Source: Comamonadaceae bacterium (GTDB lineage Bacteria > Pseudomonadota > Gammaproteobacteria > Burkholderiales > Burkholderiaceae_C). Taken from it: a stretch of 64,000 nt of DNA. Shown piece after piece: positions 28,972 through 40,637 of the stretch (position 1 is its first letter; the number at the start of each line of letters is the position of its first letter). The stretch lies in contig JAIXOX010000013.1 of assembly GCA_027486555.1 (NCBI GenBank), forward strand, positions 44,330 through 108,329. Direction: 5' to 3'. The notes beneath the pieces are model-generated. The model was not told the origin of the DNA. It saw only the letters and a list, made by a program, of their open reading frames with translations, and made no database searches. The position numbers and the translations under genes were made by a program.

Positions 28972-30819
28972 ATGAGCGTCAGTCGCAGCCAAGACCGTTC
29001 AGGGTCAACATTGGGCCTGAAGGCCATCACCAAGGCCCGCAATCCAGCAAACCCCCCAGCTCATGTCAAGCCGAAGGCCCATCCCGAGCCGACGGACCGC
29101 TATGAAGCCATTCACCTGGGTTTTGGCTGGAAAGTGCCCAAGCGTTTCAATATGGCCCATGCTTGCTGCGGTCAATGGGCAGCCCAAGCCACTGCGGCCC
29201 GGCGCGTGGCCATTCGCGAGCATGTCGCGGGGGCGGGTTTGGGTCAAAGCTGGACCTTCAAGCAACTGCAAACGGCGGCCAATCGTTTGAGTGGGGCACT
29301 TCAGCGTCAAGGCGTCAAGCGGGGCGACCGGGTTGCGATCGTGTTGCCCCAGCGCTACGAGACAGCCGTGGCTTACATCGCGGTGCTGCAAATGGGCGCG
29401 GTGGCCATGCCATTGTCCATGTTGTTTGGCCCTGAGGCGCTGTCGTTTCGCATCAGCGACAGTCAAGCGAAAGTGGCGGTTTGTGATGAGTCCACCGTGC
29501 AAGCGCTGCTGCAGGCCAGGTCAGATTGCCCTGGGCTGCAAACCTTGATGGGCATGGGGCCTGCGGGCCCCTTGTCAGACCTTGATTTTGCGCAGGCCAT
29601 GGCCACTGAGGCCGATTCATTCAAACCTGTGAGCACGCTGGCCGAAGACCCGGCTGTGTTGATCTACACCAGCGGCACCACCGGCAATCCCAAGGGGGCT
29701 TTGATCCCGCACCGCGCTTTGATCGGCAACCTCACGGGCTTTGTTTGCAGCCAGAACTGGTTTGGCTTTGACCCTTTCAAGGCGGATCGCCCCTCCAAAG
29801 CGGTGTTCTGGTCGCCCGCCGATTGGGCCTGGACCGGGGGGCTGATGGACGCCCTGCTGCCCAGCTTGTACTTTGGCCGGCCCATCGTGGCGTTCAATGG
29901 GCGGTTTTCGCCCGAGGTAGCTTTCGAGATTTTGCACAGCCACGGGGTGACGCACACCTTTTTGTTCCCCACTGCGCTCAAGGCCATGATGAAGGCCGTG
30001 CCCGACGCGAAATCGCGTTACCGCCTCAAGTTACAAGCCATCATGAGTGCGGGCGAGGCGGTGGGCGATGCGGTGTTTGCCTACTGCCAGCAGCAGATGG
30101 GTGTGACGGTGAACGAGATGTTTGGCCAGACCGAGATCAACTACGTGGTGGGCAACTGCACGCGCCTGTGGCCCGCCAAACCCGGCAGCATGGGCAAGGG
30201 TTACCCCGGTCACCGCGTGGCATTGATCGACGAGGCGGGCCAGCTGTGCCCTGCAGGCGCCCCAGGCGAGGTGGCGGTTAATCGTTTCGATGTGCACGGC
30301 CATCCCGACCCGGTGTTTTTTCTGGGTTACTGGAACAACGACAAAGCCACCACCGCCAAATACACGGGCGACTGGTGCCGCACGGGCGACATGGCCGTGG
30401 CCGATGCGGACGGCTACCTTTGGTACCAGGGCCGCACCGACGACATGTTCAAGGCAGCGGGTTACCGCATTGGGCCGGGCGAGATTGAAAACTGCTTGGT
30501 CAAGCACCCGGCCGTGGCCAACGCCGCCGTCGTGCCCATGCCCGACAAAGACCGGGGGGCGCTGGTCAAGGCCTACGTGGTGCTGTCGCCCGACGCGCTG
30601 GTGCAGCGGGCCAACGCGGCCAGCAGCGCGGGGTTCGAGGGCGAGGTTCGCCTGTCGCTGCAGGCCCATGTGCGCGGACTGCTGGCGCCCTACGAGTACC
30701 CCAAAGAGATCGAGTTCATAGACCAGCTGCCCATGACCACCACCGGCAAGGTGCAGCGTCGCGTGCTGCGTCTGCAGGAAGAAGCAAGGGCAAGAGGTGA
30801 ATTGGAGCCAAGCGCATGA
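28972..30819 (+). CDS. acyl-CoA synthetase / AMP-dependent ligase
   Basis: LIYTSGTTGNPKGALIPHRAL, NEMFGQTEINYVVGNC, GDWCRTGDMAVADADGYLWYQGRTDDMFKAAGYRIGPGEIE, TTTGKVQRRVLR. Confidence 0.95.
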   Translation: MSVSRSQDRSGSTLGLKAITKARNPANPPAHVKPKAHPEPTDRYEAIHLGFGWKVPKRFNMAHACCGQWAAQATAARRVAIREHVAGAGLGQSWTFKQLQTAANRLSGALQRQGVKRGDRVAIVLPQRYETAVAYIAVLQMGAVAMPLSMLFGPEALSFRISDSQAKVAVCDESTVQALLQARSDCPGLQTLMGMGPAGPLSDLDFAQAMATEADSFKPVSTLAEDPAVLIYTSGTTGNPKGALIPHRALIGNLTGFVCSQNWFGFDPFKADRPSKAVFWSPADWAWTGGLMDALLPSLYFGRPIVAFNGRFSPEVAFEILHSHGVTHTFLFPTALKAMMKAVPDAKSRYRLKLQAIMSAGEAVGDAVFAYCQQQMGVTVNEMFGQTEINYVVGNCTRLWPAKPGSMGKGYPGHRVALIDEAGQLCPAGAPGEVAVNRFDVHGHPDPVFFLGYWNNDKATTAKYTGDWCRTGDMAVADADGYLWYQGRTDDMFKAAGYRIGPGEIENCLVKHPAVANAAVVPMPDKDRGALVKAYVVLSPDALVQRANAASSAGFEGEVRLSLQAHVRGLLAPYEYPKEIEFIDQLPMTTTGKVQRRVLRLQEEARARGELEPSA

Positions 30820-31031
30820 TGTGTGACAGCCCTTGCCATATCCATTCGACCCTCTCGTAGTGATTGACCCTGGCAGACCCCCACCGTTTGTCTCTGTGCC
30901 ATGGCTGACGTCGGGCGTGACAAAATACAGTGCGCCGCATCAGGGCCCACCCGATGCGCCTGGCCGCCAGACAGCTCGACCGGGCAAACCATGTGCCCGC
31001 ATTAACCGTCCCCAACTTCACAGGAAACACC

Positions 31032-32093
31032 ATGAAACTGGTCCAACTTGGCCAAACCGATTTGCAGGTAACCCCCATTTGTTTGGGCACCATGACCTTT
31101 GGCCAGCAAGTGAGCGAAGACCTGGCCCATGCCATCCTTGACCGTTCCTTGGCTGCTGGCATCAATTTCATTGACACCGCCGAGATGTACGCCGTGCCCG
31201 CCTCAGCCGACACTTGTGGGTTGACCGAAACCTACATCGGCAACTGGTTTGCCAAAAACCCCGGCGCCCGCCAGAAACTGGTGCTGGCCACCAAGGTGGC
31301 GGGCCCCTCGCGTGGCATGCCCTGGATCCGCGAGGGTTCAGGCATGACCGGGCAAGACATCCACAACGCCTGTGACGCCAGCCTGCGCCGCCTGCAAACC
31401 GACGTGATTGACCTGTACCAAATCCACTGGCCCGAGCGCCATGTGCCGGTGTTTGGCATGACCTACTTTGACCCGGCCAAGGACAAGTCCACCACCTCCA
31501 TCCATGAGCAGCTCGAAGCCTTGTCCAAGCTGGTGCAGGCGGGCAAGGTGCGTTACATCGGCTTGTCCAATGAAACGCCGTATGGTGTGCACGAATTTGT
31601 GCGCCTGGCCGAGCAGCACGGCTTGCCCCGTGTGGCCACCGTGCAAAACCCCTATGCGCTGGTGAGCCGCACCTACGACAACGGGCTGGACGAAACCTGT
31701 TACCGCTTGAACGTGTCGATGTTGGCTTATTCGCCACTGGGCTTTGGACTGCTCACGGGCAAGTACGACCACGACGATTTGCAAGGCCCGCTGGTGCCCG
31801 ATGGCGGCCGCATTGCCCGCTTTGAATCGATGCGCAAACAGCGCTGGGGCCGCCCCGAGGCGCTGGCCGCCGCCCGCCGCTACAACCAGTTGGCACGCGA
31901 CAACTGCATGACGCCGACCCAGATGGCACTGGCGTTTTGTTATCACCGTTGGAGCGTGACCAGCACCATCATCGGCGTCACATCGCTGGCGCAGCTGGAC
32001 GAAGACTTGGCGGCTTGGAGCACCCAGCTGACGCCCGAAGTGCTCAAGGCGATTGACGAGATTCGTTGGGAAATGCGCGACCCGGCTTTGTGA
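31032..32093 (+). CDS. aldo/keto reductase (Tas-like)
   Basis: MKLVQLGQTDLQVTPICLGTMTFGQQ; FIDTAEMYAVP; IDLYQIHWPER. Confidence 0.95.
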   Translation: MKLVQLGQTDLQVTPICLGTMTFGQQVSEDLAHAILDRSLAAGINFIDTAEMYAVPASADTCGLTETYIGNWFAKNPGARQKLVLATKVAGPSRGMPWIREGSGMTGQDIHNACDASLRRLQTDVIDLYQIHWPERHVPVFGMTYFDPAKDKSTTSIHEQLEALSKLVQAGKVRYIGLSNETPYGVHEFVRLAEQHGLPRVATVQNPYALVSRTYDNGLDETCYRLNVSMLAYSPLGFGLLTGKYDHDDLQGPLVPDGGRIARFESMRKQRWGRPEALAAARRYNQLARDNCMTPTQMALAFCYHRWSVTSTIIGVTSLAQLDEDLAAWSTQLTPEVLKAIDEIRWEMRDPAL

Positions 32094-32102
32094 TCTGAGG
32101 CG

Positions 32103-32594
32103 ATGGCCAAGAAAGACAAGGTCAGTGAAACCCCAGCCACGGCGCTCTTGCGCCAGCACGGGGTGAGCTTCACAGAGCACCCCTACGAGTACCTGGAGCA
32201 CGGCGGGGCCCAGCACAGCGCGCAGGTGTTGGGCATGGACCCCTTCAGCGTGGTCAAGACCTTGATCATGCAAGACCAGGACGCCAAGCCGCTGGTGGTG
32301 CTGATGCACGGCAACCGCAAGGTCTCGACCAAGAACTTGGCGCGGCAAGTGGGCCTCAAATCCATTGAGCCGTGTGCGCCCGAGGTGGCCAACCGGCACA
32401 GCGGTTATTTGGTGGGCGGTACCTCGCCCTTTGCCACGCGCAGGCAGATGCCGGTGTTCATCGAGGAAACCGTCCTGGCTTTGCCGCGCATCTGCATCAA
32501 TGGCGGCAGGCGGGGTTATCTGGTGGGCATCGACCCACAGGTGTGTGTGCGGTTGCTCGGTGCCCAGCCGGTGAACTGCGCACTGGCAGAGTGA
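32103..32594 (+). CDS. ybaK: Cys-tRNA(Pro)/aminoacyl-tRNA deacylase (YbaK/EbsC family)
   Basis: SVVKTLIMQDQDAKPLVVLMHGNRKVSTKNLAR; GYLVGGTSPFATRRQMPVFIEE. Confidence 0.93.
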   Translation: MAKKDKVSETPATALLRQHGVSFTEHPYEYLEHGGAQHSAQVLGMDPFSVVKTLIMQDQDAKPLVVLMHGNRKVSTKNLARQVGLKSIEPCAPEVANRHSGYLVGGTSPFATRRQMPVFIEETVLALPRICINGGRRGYLVGIDPQVCVRLLGAQPVNCALAE

Positions 32595-32612
32595 TGTCCG
32601 AGCAAAAAGGAG

Positions 32613-33248
32613 ATGTTGATGGATGTTTTGATTTTGATGGCGGTGGTGATGGCCAGTTATGTGTTGGGCTCGCTCAGCTTCGCGGTCATTGTGAGCCGCC
32701 TCATGGGCCTGAATGACCCGCGCAGTTACGGCAGCAAAAACCCGGGTGCCACCAATGTGCTGCGTTCGGGCAGCAAGAAAGCCGCCATTTTGACCCTGTT
32801 GCTGGACGCGCTGAAGGGCTGGCTGCCCGTGGCCATGGTGCTGGCGTATGGCCCCGAATTCGGTTTGGGTCCGCAGGTCGCGGCTTTGGCGGGGCTGGCG
32901 GCTTTTCTGGGGCACCTGTACCCGGTGTTTTTCGGTTTTGCAGGCGGCAAAGGTGTGGCCACCGCCGTGGGCGTGGTCATGGGCGTGCATGGCCTGCTGG
33001 CGCTGGCCACGGTGCTGACTTTTGCCATCGTGGTCTTTTTCAGCCGCTACGTGTCCCTGGCCTCCATGGTCGCCGCCGTGTTTGCGCCCGTGTTTTATCT
33101 TTTTGGCGATGGCGTGGCCTGGCAGGCCTCTGCAACCGAGGTTTTGAGTTTGGCCATCATGGCCTTGCTTTTGGTCTGGCGGCATCGCGAGAACATCAAC
33201 CGCCTGTTGGCTGGGACCGAGTCCCAACTGGGAAAGAAAAAAGCATGA
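32613..33248 (+). CDS. plsY: glycerol-3-phosphate acyltransferase
   Basis: LGSLSFAVIVSRLMGLNDPRSYGSKNPGATNVLRSGSKKAA; GHLYPVFFGFAGGKGVATA. Confidence 0.97.
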   Translation: MLMDVLILMAVVMASYVLGSLSFAVIVSRLMGLNDPRSYGSKNPGATNVLRSGSKKAAILTLLLDALKGWLPVAMVLAYGPEFGLGPQVAALAGLAAFLGHLYPVFFGFAGGKGVATAVGVVMGVHGLLALATVLTFAIVVFFSRYVSLASMVAAVFAPVFYLFGDGVAWQASATEVLSLAIMALLLVWRHRENINRLLAGTESQLGKKKA

Positions 33249-33604
33249 GCCAGGACATTCAACGACTGCATGTGGCAGCCCGATACAGCGAAGCCGCCGT
33301 CTTCAAGGGTGTGGTTTATTTGGCGGGCATGGTGCCCGAATGCGAAGCCAAAGACATCCGCAGCCAGACGGCCGATGTCCTGCGCCAGATCGACTTGCGC
33401 CTGATGGAGGCGGGCAGTGACAAAACCCGCATCCTGCGCACCCAAATTTACCTTCAAGAGATCGGCGACATTGTGGCCATGAACGAGGTTTGGGACGCCT
33501 GGGTGGTGGCGGGCAGCGCACCACCCCGTGCCACGGTGCAGGCCGCTTTGGCCAACCCGGATTACAAGATTGAAGTGGTGGTGACGGCGGCCGTCAGAGG
33601 GTAA
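33245..33604 (+). CDS. RidA family protein
   Basis: GVVYLAGMVPE...ILRTQIYLQEIGDIVAMNEVWDAWV...PPRATVQAALANPDYKIEVVVTAA. Confidence 0.93.
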   Translation: MSQDIQRLHVAARYSEAAVFKGVVYLAGMVPECEAKDIRSQTADVLRQIDLRLMEAGSDKTRILRTQIYLQEIGDIVAMNEVWDAWVVAGSAPPRATVQAALANPDYKIEVVVTAAVRG

Positions 33605-33630
33605 GGCGCGGGGGCAGGCCCTCGCTGCAA

Positions 33631-34116
33631 TCAATCGCGGAAATTGTCGAAGGACAGCGGCAACTCGGTCATGTCTTTGCGCAAAAGCGCCATGGCCTCT
33701 TGCAGATCGTCGCGCTTGGCACCGGTCACACGCACCGCGTCGCCCTGGATGGACGCTTGCACCTTGATCTTGCTGTCTTTGATGAGGCGGGTGATCTTCT
33801 TGGCGTCTTCGGTCTCGATGCCGTTTTTGACCTTGATGACTTGCTTGACCTTGTCGCCACCGATTTTTTCGACTTTGCCAATGTCCAAAAAGCGCACGTC
33901 CACACTGCGCTTGGTCAGCTTGTTGCGCAAGATGTCTTCGACCTGCGTGAGTTGAAACTCGGCATCGCCGAACATCGTGATCTCTTTGTCTTTGAGTTCG
34001 ATCTTGGCCGATGTGCCTTTGAAGTCAAAGCGGGTACCGATTTCTTTGGCGGAAGTGTCAACGGCGTTGCGCACTTCGGCCATATTGGGTTCACAAACGG
34101 TATCAAACGAGGGCAT
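33631..34116 (-). CDS. yajQ: YajQ family nucleotide (c-di-GMP)-binding protein
   Basis: [56 protein letters not shown]. Confidence 0.96.
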   Translation of the reverse strand: MPSFDTVCEPNMAEVRNAVDTSAKEIGTRFDFKGTSAKIELKDKEITMFGDAEFQLTQVEDILRNKLTKRSVDVRFLDIGKVEKIGGDKVKQVIKVKNGIETEDAKKITRLIKDSKIKVQASIQGDAVRVTGAKRDDLQEAMALLRKDMTELPLSFDNFRD

Positions 34117-34156
34117 GGTGGGAAAAATCCGAGGTTGAGAATGCGACAATTCTCCC

Positions 34157-35209
34157 ATGAACTTGGAGAAAAACGTCCCTTTGCAGCCCTACAACACCTT
34201 TGGCATCGCAGCCAAGGCGTTGGCGATGGTGCGTGTGCGCTCCGAAGCCGACCTGCTGGACGTGCTGGCCGATCCCGCTTTGGCCACTTTGCCCCGTCAA
34301 GTGCTGGGCGGCGGCAGCAACATTGTGCTCACTGGCGACGTCAAGGCGCTGGTGCTCAAGATGGAGGTGCCTGGCATTCGCTTGTCGGTTGAGACCGACA
34401 AGCACTGGGTGATCGAAGCAGGAGCGGGCGTCGACTGGCATGCGCTGGTGGCTTGGACCCTGGACAACCATTACCCGGGTCTTGAGAACATGGCCCTGAT
34501 TCCCGGCACGGTGGGCGCATCGCCCGTGCAAAACATCGGGGCTTATGGGGTGGAGTTGCAAGACCGCTTTGAGTCTTTGGACGCCATGGACCTGTTCACC
34601 GGCGAGCTGTTCAGCCTGAATGCCGCGCAGTGCGGTTTCAGCTACCGCGACTCGGTGTTCAAGCACGCATCGGGCGGACCCGAAGGCTTGGGCCTAGCGG
34701 GCCGTGCGGTCATCCTCAGGGTGCGCTTTGCGCTGCCCAAACGCTGGAAGCCCGAGCTGGGTTATCTGGACTTGGAGCGCAAGATGGCCGAGACTGGCAT
34801 CCATAACCCCGATGCACGGCAGATTTTTGACTGGGTGGTGGCCATTCGCCGCGCCAAACTGCCCGACCCGGCGGTGATCGGCAATGCGGGAAGCTTCTTC
34901 AAGAACCCGACGGTCACCCCCGAGCAATGCGCCGACATCATCGCCCGTGACCCGAAAGTGGTGCACTATCCCATGCCCGACGGCAGCATCAAGCTGGCTG
35001 CGGGCTGGCTGATCGACGCATGTGGTTGGAAAGGCAAGACCGTCGGCCACGCCGGGGTTTACGAAAAGCAGGCGCTGGTGCTGGTCAACCGCGGCGGACG
35101 CGAGAACCCCTGCACAGGTGGTGAGGTGATGACGCTGGCCAAGGCCATTCAGACCAGTGTGTACGAGCGGTTTGGGATTCGGCTGGAACCTGAGCCTGTG
35201 GTTATTTGA
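34157..35209 (+). CDS. murB: UDP-N-acetylmuramate dehydrogenase
   Basis: [55 protein letters not shown]. Confidence 0.97.
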   Translation: MNLEKNVPLQPYNTFGIAAKALAMVRVRSEADLLDVLADPALATLPRQVLGGGSNIVLTGDVKALVLKMEVPGIRLSVETDKHWVIEAGAGVDWHALVAWTLDNHYPGLENMALIPGTVGASPVQNIGAYGVELQDRFESLDAMDLFTGELFSLNAAQCGFSYRDSVFKHASGGPEGLGLAGRAVILRVRFALPKRWKPELGYLDLERKMAETGIHNPDARQIFDWVVAIRRAKLPDPAVIGNAGSFFKNPTVTPEQCADIIARDPKVVHYPMPDGSIKLAAGWLIDACGWKGKTVGHAGVYEKQALVLVNRGGRENPCTGGEVMTLAKAIQTSVYERFGIRLEPEPVVI

Positions 35210-35234
35210 GGCTTTCTGTTCCTGGCTTTGTTCC

Positions 35235-35319
35235 GCACCGGGATGGGGCCTGAGCGGTCGGCCTCATAACTCGCTTCGCTCGCCAAATCGGCAGATCCGC
35301 TCAGGCCCCAACCCGGTGC
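35235..35319. repeat. 85-bp hairpin element 1: 23-nt inverted-repeat arms (1 mismatch), 39-nt loop with invariant 32-nt core (reverse orientation)
   Basis: Arms GCACCGGGATGGGGCCTGAGCGG (35235-35257) and CCGCTCAGGCCCCAACCCGGTGC (35297-35319); loop holds the reverse complement of GCCGATTTGGCGAGCGAAGCGAGTTATGAGGC. Confidence 0.95.
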
Positions 35320-35375
35320 TGCGTTGCCAAAGACCCCCAAAGACCTCAATACCCGCTTGTGTTTCAACGGACGTA

Positions 35376-35460
35376 GCCTTGGTGAGGGTGCCTGTCGGAC
35401 CCGCCGATTTGGCGAGCGAAGCGAGTTATGAGGCGGGCCGGCAGGCACCCTCACCAAGGC
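35376..35460. repeat. 85-bp hairpin element 2: different 23-nt arms (1 mismatch), same 39-nt loop length and same 32-nt core (forward)
   Basis: Arms GCCTTGGTGAGGGTGCCTGTCGG (35376-35398) and CCGGCAGGCACCCTCACCAAGGC (35438-35460); core GCCGATTTGGCGAGCGAAGCGAGTTATGAGGC (35403-35434). Confidence 0.95.
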
Positions 35461-35490
35461 GGAAAACACCCACAAAACCAAGCACACAAC

Positions 35491-35512
35491 AAAAAACGGC
35501 CCGAAGGCCGTT
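35491..35512 (-). terminator. Rho-independent terminator of argG
   Basis: Minus strand CGGCCTTCGGGCCG followed by TTTTTT. Confidence 0.85.
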
Positions 35513-35534
35513 GTTCATTGAAGCATTGCAAAAA

Positions 35535-37212
<1,678 letters not shown>

Positions 37213-37253
37213 GGTGGGTGCTTCAAGAGGGCGGGGCAGTCCCGCATCAATGG

Positions 37254-37277
37254 AAAAGGGCGTCTTTGGACGCCCTT
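37254..37277 (-). terminator. putative intrinsic terminator downstream of glycine-zipper gene
   Basis: AAGGGCGTCC-AAAG-ACGCCCTT followed by TT on the minus strand. Confidence 0.55.
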
Positions 37278-37343
37278 GACGGTCAATCGAATCAACATTT
37301 TAGGCGCTTTGGTGGGCGGCCCGATCATGTTTGCTCGGGTCTT

Positions 37344-38039
37344 TCAACGCCAGCGGCCATCTCTTCGGCTGTAGCCGTGGCCATGGCCAGATCGCCAACC
37401 CCAGCCCAGATCAACATGGGTGTAAATCGGGGCATAGCTTCTGTAAACAGGTGTCGGGACATACACCACGCGTGACTCCTGGATCACGGTCGGTGTTGTG
37501 CTGGTCACCATGGGCACGCTGGGCATTGTGGCCAAGGCTGTCGGATTCAATTCAGCATTGCTGGGCGCTTCTGAACGTGGGGCCATCAAGGGCGTGACCT
37601 GCAGTTGCAGCGTTGGCCCGGGGTCCTGGGGCAAGACCACGTTGTATTGTTTGCCGGCAAATTCGTAGACAACGTTGAAACCCGTCAGCCGGTTTTCATA
37701 AATGTTTTGCGTGGTGCAAGTGGTCTGATTTTGTATTTGGGAACCGGGGTTTTCGATTTTGTCCCCCATGATGGCCCCGCCCATCACGCCTGCGATGGTG
37801 GCCAAGGCGCGTCCCGATCCGCCGCCTATTTGGTTGCCAACCACTCCCCCTGCAATGGCCCCCATCACCGCGCCAGCGCCCGAGCTGGGGTTGGAGACGG
37901 CCACAGGGGACTGGCTGCAGGTTTGACGGGGCACAAGCACTTGTTGGTATACCGCTGTGCGTGAAATCACTTGGCCAACTTCTTGGGCATGCGCTGCGCA
38001 TGTGGCCGACATCAAGAGGGCAATTGCCAAATTTTTCAT
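37344..38039 (-). CDS. glycine-zipper 2TM domain envelope protein
   Basis: Signal peptide MKNLAIALLMSATCAAHAQ; GAGAVMGAIAGGVVGNQIGGGSGRALATIAGVMGGAIMGDKIE. Confidence 0.9.
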   Translation of the reverse strand: MKNLAIALLMSATCAAHAQEVGQVISRTAVYQQVLVPRQTCSQSPVAVSNPSSGAGAVMGAIAGGVVGNQIGGGSGRALATIAGVMGGAIMGDKIENPGSQIQNQTTCTTQNIYENRLTGFNVVYEFAGKQYNVVLPQDPGPTLQLQVTPLMAPRSEAPSNAELNPTALATMPSVPMVTSTTPTVIQESRVVYVPTPVYRSYAPIYTHVDLGWGWRSGHGHGYSRRDGRWR

Positions 38040-38152
38040 GTGGTTTTCACCTTTCAATTGAATTTATCAAGTGTAGCGCGGGCAAGCCCCGATGCCTATG
38101 AAGGGCAGGTAAAGTTGCGTTCAACTTGTTGCAGCGGGTTCTCGAATGCGCT

Positions 38153-38497
38153 TCAAGCGGGCCAATTGTCAGGTGAAAAGCCGACCGTCCATCGTCCAGA
38201 AGGCCAGGCGATCACGGGGCGTTTGATCGTGCTGGCGTGCTCCAGCATGACGGCCTTGGCACCTGCACGGTCGGTCACGCCCGCTTGTGTGGCGGGATCA
38301 AGCTTTCGCCAAGTGCTGCCTTTGCGGTTCAGCACTGTTTCCCAGCCCAATGCATCGATCCATTGGTCGATTTCTGCAACGGGCACGCCTTGTTTTTTGA
38401 AGTCGTGAAATGTGGCGCTCAAGTTTTGGGCGGCCAGCCAGGTGCGGGCTTTTTTCACGCTGTCGCAGTTGGGAATGCCATAAACGATCAGGTCCAT
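38153..38497 (-). CDS. Spx/ArsC-family reductase (YffB-like)
   Basis: IVYGIPNCDSVKKARTWLAAQNLSATFHDFKKQGV; KRPVI near C-terminus. Confidence 0.92.
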   Translation of the reverse strand: MDLIVYGIPNCDSVKKARTWLAAQNLSATFHDFKKQGVPVAEIDQWIDALGWETVLNRKGSTWRKLDPATQAGVTDRAGAKAVMLEHASTIKRPVIAWPSGRWTVGFSPDNWPA

Positions 38498-38546
38498 GCT
38501 GTTTTTCTCTCATGAAAGCGGATGGGAGTCGGCGACAATCGCGCCC

Positions 38547-39836
38547 ATGAAGACTCTACAACAATGGCTCGACTGGTGCGAGCAGTTACACCCCGTGGCC
38601 ATTGACATGGGGCTCGACCGTGTCAAAACCGTTGCCGACCGCATGGCACTGCATTTTGACTGTCCGGTGATCACCGTGGCCGGCACCAATGGCAAGGGTT
38701 CTACCTGCGCCATGCTCGAGGCCGTTTTGTTGCAAGCGGGTTACAAAACCGGGGTTTATACCTCGCCCCATTTGGTTCATTTTGAAGAGCGTTGCCGTTT
38801 GCACGGCGAGTCCGCTTCGTCAGCAGCCTTTGCGCAAGCCTTTGCTTTTGTCGAGTCTGTTCGGGGTGATGTCAGCCTCACTTACTTTGAATTCAGCACA
38901 CTGGCCATTCTTCACCTGATGTCCAGCGCCCATCTGGATGTGGCTATTTTGGAGGTGGGTTTGGGTGGCCGCTTGGATGCGGTCAACATCATCGACACCG
39001 ATTGCGCAGTGATCACCAGCATCGATATCGACCACACGGCCATCTTGGGCCTGGACCGTGAAAGCATCGGATTTGAGAAGGCCGGCATCATGCGCGCGGC
39101 ACGGCCGGTGATCGTGAGCGATCCGGTGCCGCCGCAAAGCGTGATCGACCATGCGCATGCCTTGGGTGCCCAGCTTTGGCAATTTGGGCGGGATTTCAAT
39201 TTTTCGGGTGATCCCCAGCAGTGGGCCTGGGCCGGGCGTGATCGACGGTACAGCGGAATGGCCTACCCCGCGTTGCGTGGGGCCAATCAATTGATCAACG
39301 CATCGGGGGTGTTGGCGGCCTTGGAGGCTTTGCGCCAACGGATACCCGTGACGGCTCAGGCTATCCGCAATGGTTTGGCCATGGTGGAGTTGCCCGGACG
39401 GTTCCAGATCGTGCCCGGTCAACCCGTGTTGGTGTTGGACGTTGCGCACAACCCCCATTCTGTGGCCGCCCTGGCGGTCAATCTCGATGCCATGGGTTTC
39501 TACCCGACCACCCATGCGGTGTTGGGGGCCATGGCTGACAAAGACCTTTTGCCCATGTTCAAGCATGTCAATCCCATGGTGGACAAGTGGTATTTCACGG
39601 ATTTGCCCCTGAGCCGGGCAGCGACAGCTGCACAACTTCAATTGCTTTGGCAGTCGCAAAACACCCGCAAAGATGTGTCAAGCAGCGTTCACGTCAGCCC
39701 CATGGATGCTTTCCAAGCGGCCATCAAGAGCGCAGACCCGGCTGATAGAATCGTCGCCTTTGGTTCCTTCCATACAGTGGGTGGTGTTTTGCAAGAGGGC
39801 ATTCCTCGTCTTCAGGCCAAACACCTCAGCCCCTGA
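38547..39836 (+). CDS. folC: bifunctional folylpolyglutamate synthase/dihydrofolate synthase
   Basis: ITVAGTNGKGSTCAMLEAVL, YTSPHLVHFEER, VGLGGRLDAVNII, VLDVAHNPHS. Confidence 0.96.
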   Translation: MKTLQQWLDWCEQLHPVAIDMGLDRVKTVADRMALHFDCPVITVAGTNGKGSTCAMLEAVLLQAGYKTGVYTSPHLVHFEERCRLHGESASSAAFAQAFAFVESVRGDVSLTYFEFSTLAILHLMSSAHLDVAILEVGLGGRLDAVNIIDTDCAVITSIDIDHTAILGLDRESIGFEKAGIMRAARPVIVSDPVPPQSVIDHAHALGAQLWQFGRDFNFSGDPQQWAWAGRDRRYSGMAYPALRGANQLINASGVLAALEALRQRIPVTAQAIRNGLAMVELPGRFQIVPGQPVLVLDVAHNPHSVAALAVNLDAMGFYPTTHAVLGAMADKDLLPMFKHVNPMVDKWYFTDLPLSRAATAAQLQLLWQSQNTRKDVSSSVHVSPMDAFQAAIKSADPADRIVAFGSFHTVGGVLQEGIPRLQAKHLSP

Positions 39837-39844
39837 ACATCGCC

Positions 39845-40636
39845 ATGGCGTTTTTCAAGTTCCGTGTTCCCGGTCAGGCTGACCCCGATGCCCCCGTTTC
39901 AGAAGTGGCCGTGCTGAGTGCGAGTGAAAACATCGACGTCGTCAGAAGGCGTGCCAGGCACCGCTTGATTGGCTCTGTGGTGTTGGTTCTGCTGGCCGTG
40001 CTCGGTTTTCCCTTGTTGTTTGACACCCAGCCGCGTCCTGTCGCGGTGGACACGCCGATTGTCATTCCCGACAGACATGCAACGCCTGCCCTTGTTCCGG
40101 CAGTTCCCTCGCCTGTATCGGCTGTGGCGCCAACGGCCTCGGTGCCCGTCAAACCTTTGGTCAATGCGGCCAAACCTCTGCCTGTTCAGTCTGGACTCGA
40201 TGAGGGCGAAGAAGTGGTGGTTCGATCAGCGCCTGTGCTGAGCCCCAAACCGAATCCAGCGCCTGTCCCTGCGCAAGCCAAGCCTGCGGAGCCCAGGTCA
40301 ACACCCGACAAAGCCGAACTGGCTCCACCCATCAAGCCCAAGTCAATAGACGATGGAAGCAAAGCCAAGTCTTTGCTTGATGGCAGGGACAATGATGCAG
40401 TTGTGGAGCGCCATGTCATCCAAGTGGGCGCATTTGCTGATGCAACCAGGGTTCGAGAAGTCCGAAAAAAACTGGAACAAGGGGGGCTGTCCACTTACAC
40501 CCAATCGGTGGAAGACAAAGAGGGCAAAACGTCCACCCGTGTCCGGGTGGGGCCATTTGGTTCGCGAGAGGAGGCAGACAAAGTTGCCGCGCGGATCCGC
40601 GCCCTGGGTTTTTCTCCTGCTGTGCTGAGGATATGA
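39845..40636 (+). CDS. SPOR-domain (DedD-like) protein
   Basis: Single TM, Pro/Ala-rich linker, C-term VQVGAFADATRVREVRKKLEQGGLSTY...TRVRVGPFGSREEADKVAARIRALGF. Confidence 0.92.
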   Translation: MAFFKFRVPGQADPDAPVSEVAVLSASENIDVVRRRARHRLIGSVVLVLLAVLGFPLLFDTQPRPVAVDTPIVIPDRHATPALVPAVPSPVSAVAPTASVPVKPLVNAAKPLPVQSGLDEGEEVVVRSAPVLSPKPNPAPVPAQAKPAEPRSTPDKAELAPPIKPKSIDDGSKAKSLLDGRDNDAVVERHVIQVGAFADATRVREVRKKLEQGGLSTYTQSVEDKEGKTSTRVRVGPFGSREEADKVAARIRALGFSPAVLRI

Positions 40637-40637
40637 C

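Noticed and set aside
35235-35460. Integron attC sites
   Set aside because: The paired hairpins resemble attC in size, but no integrase, cassette array or conserved R'/R'' (GTTRRRY) ends are present.
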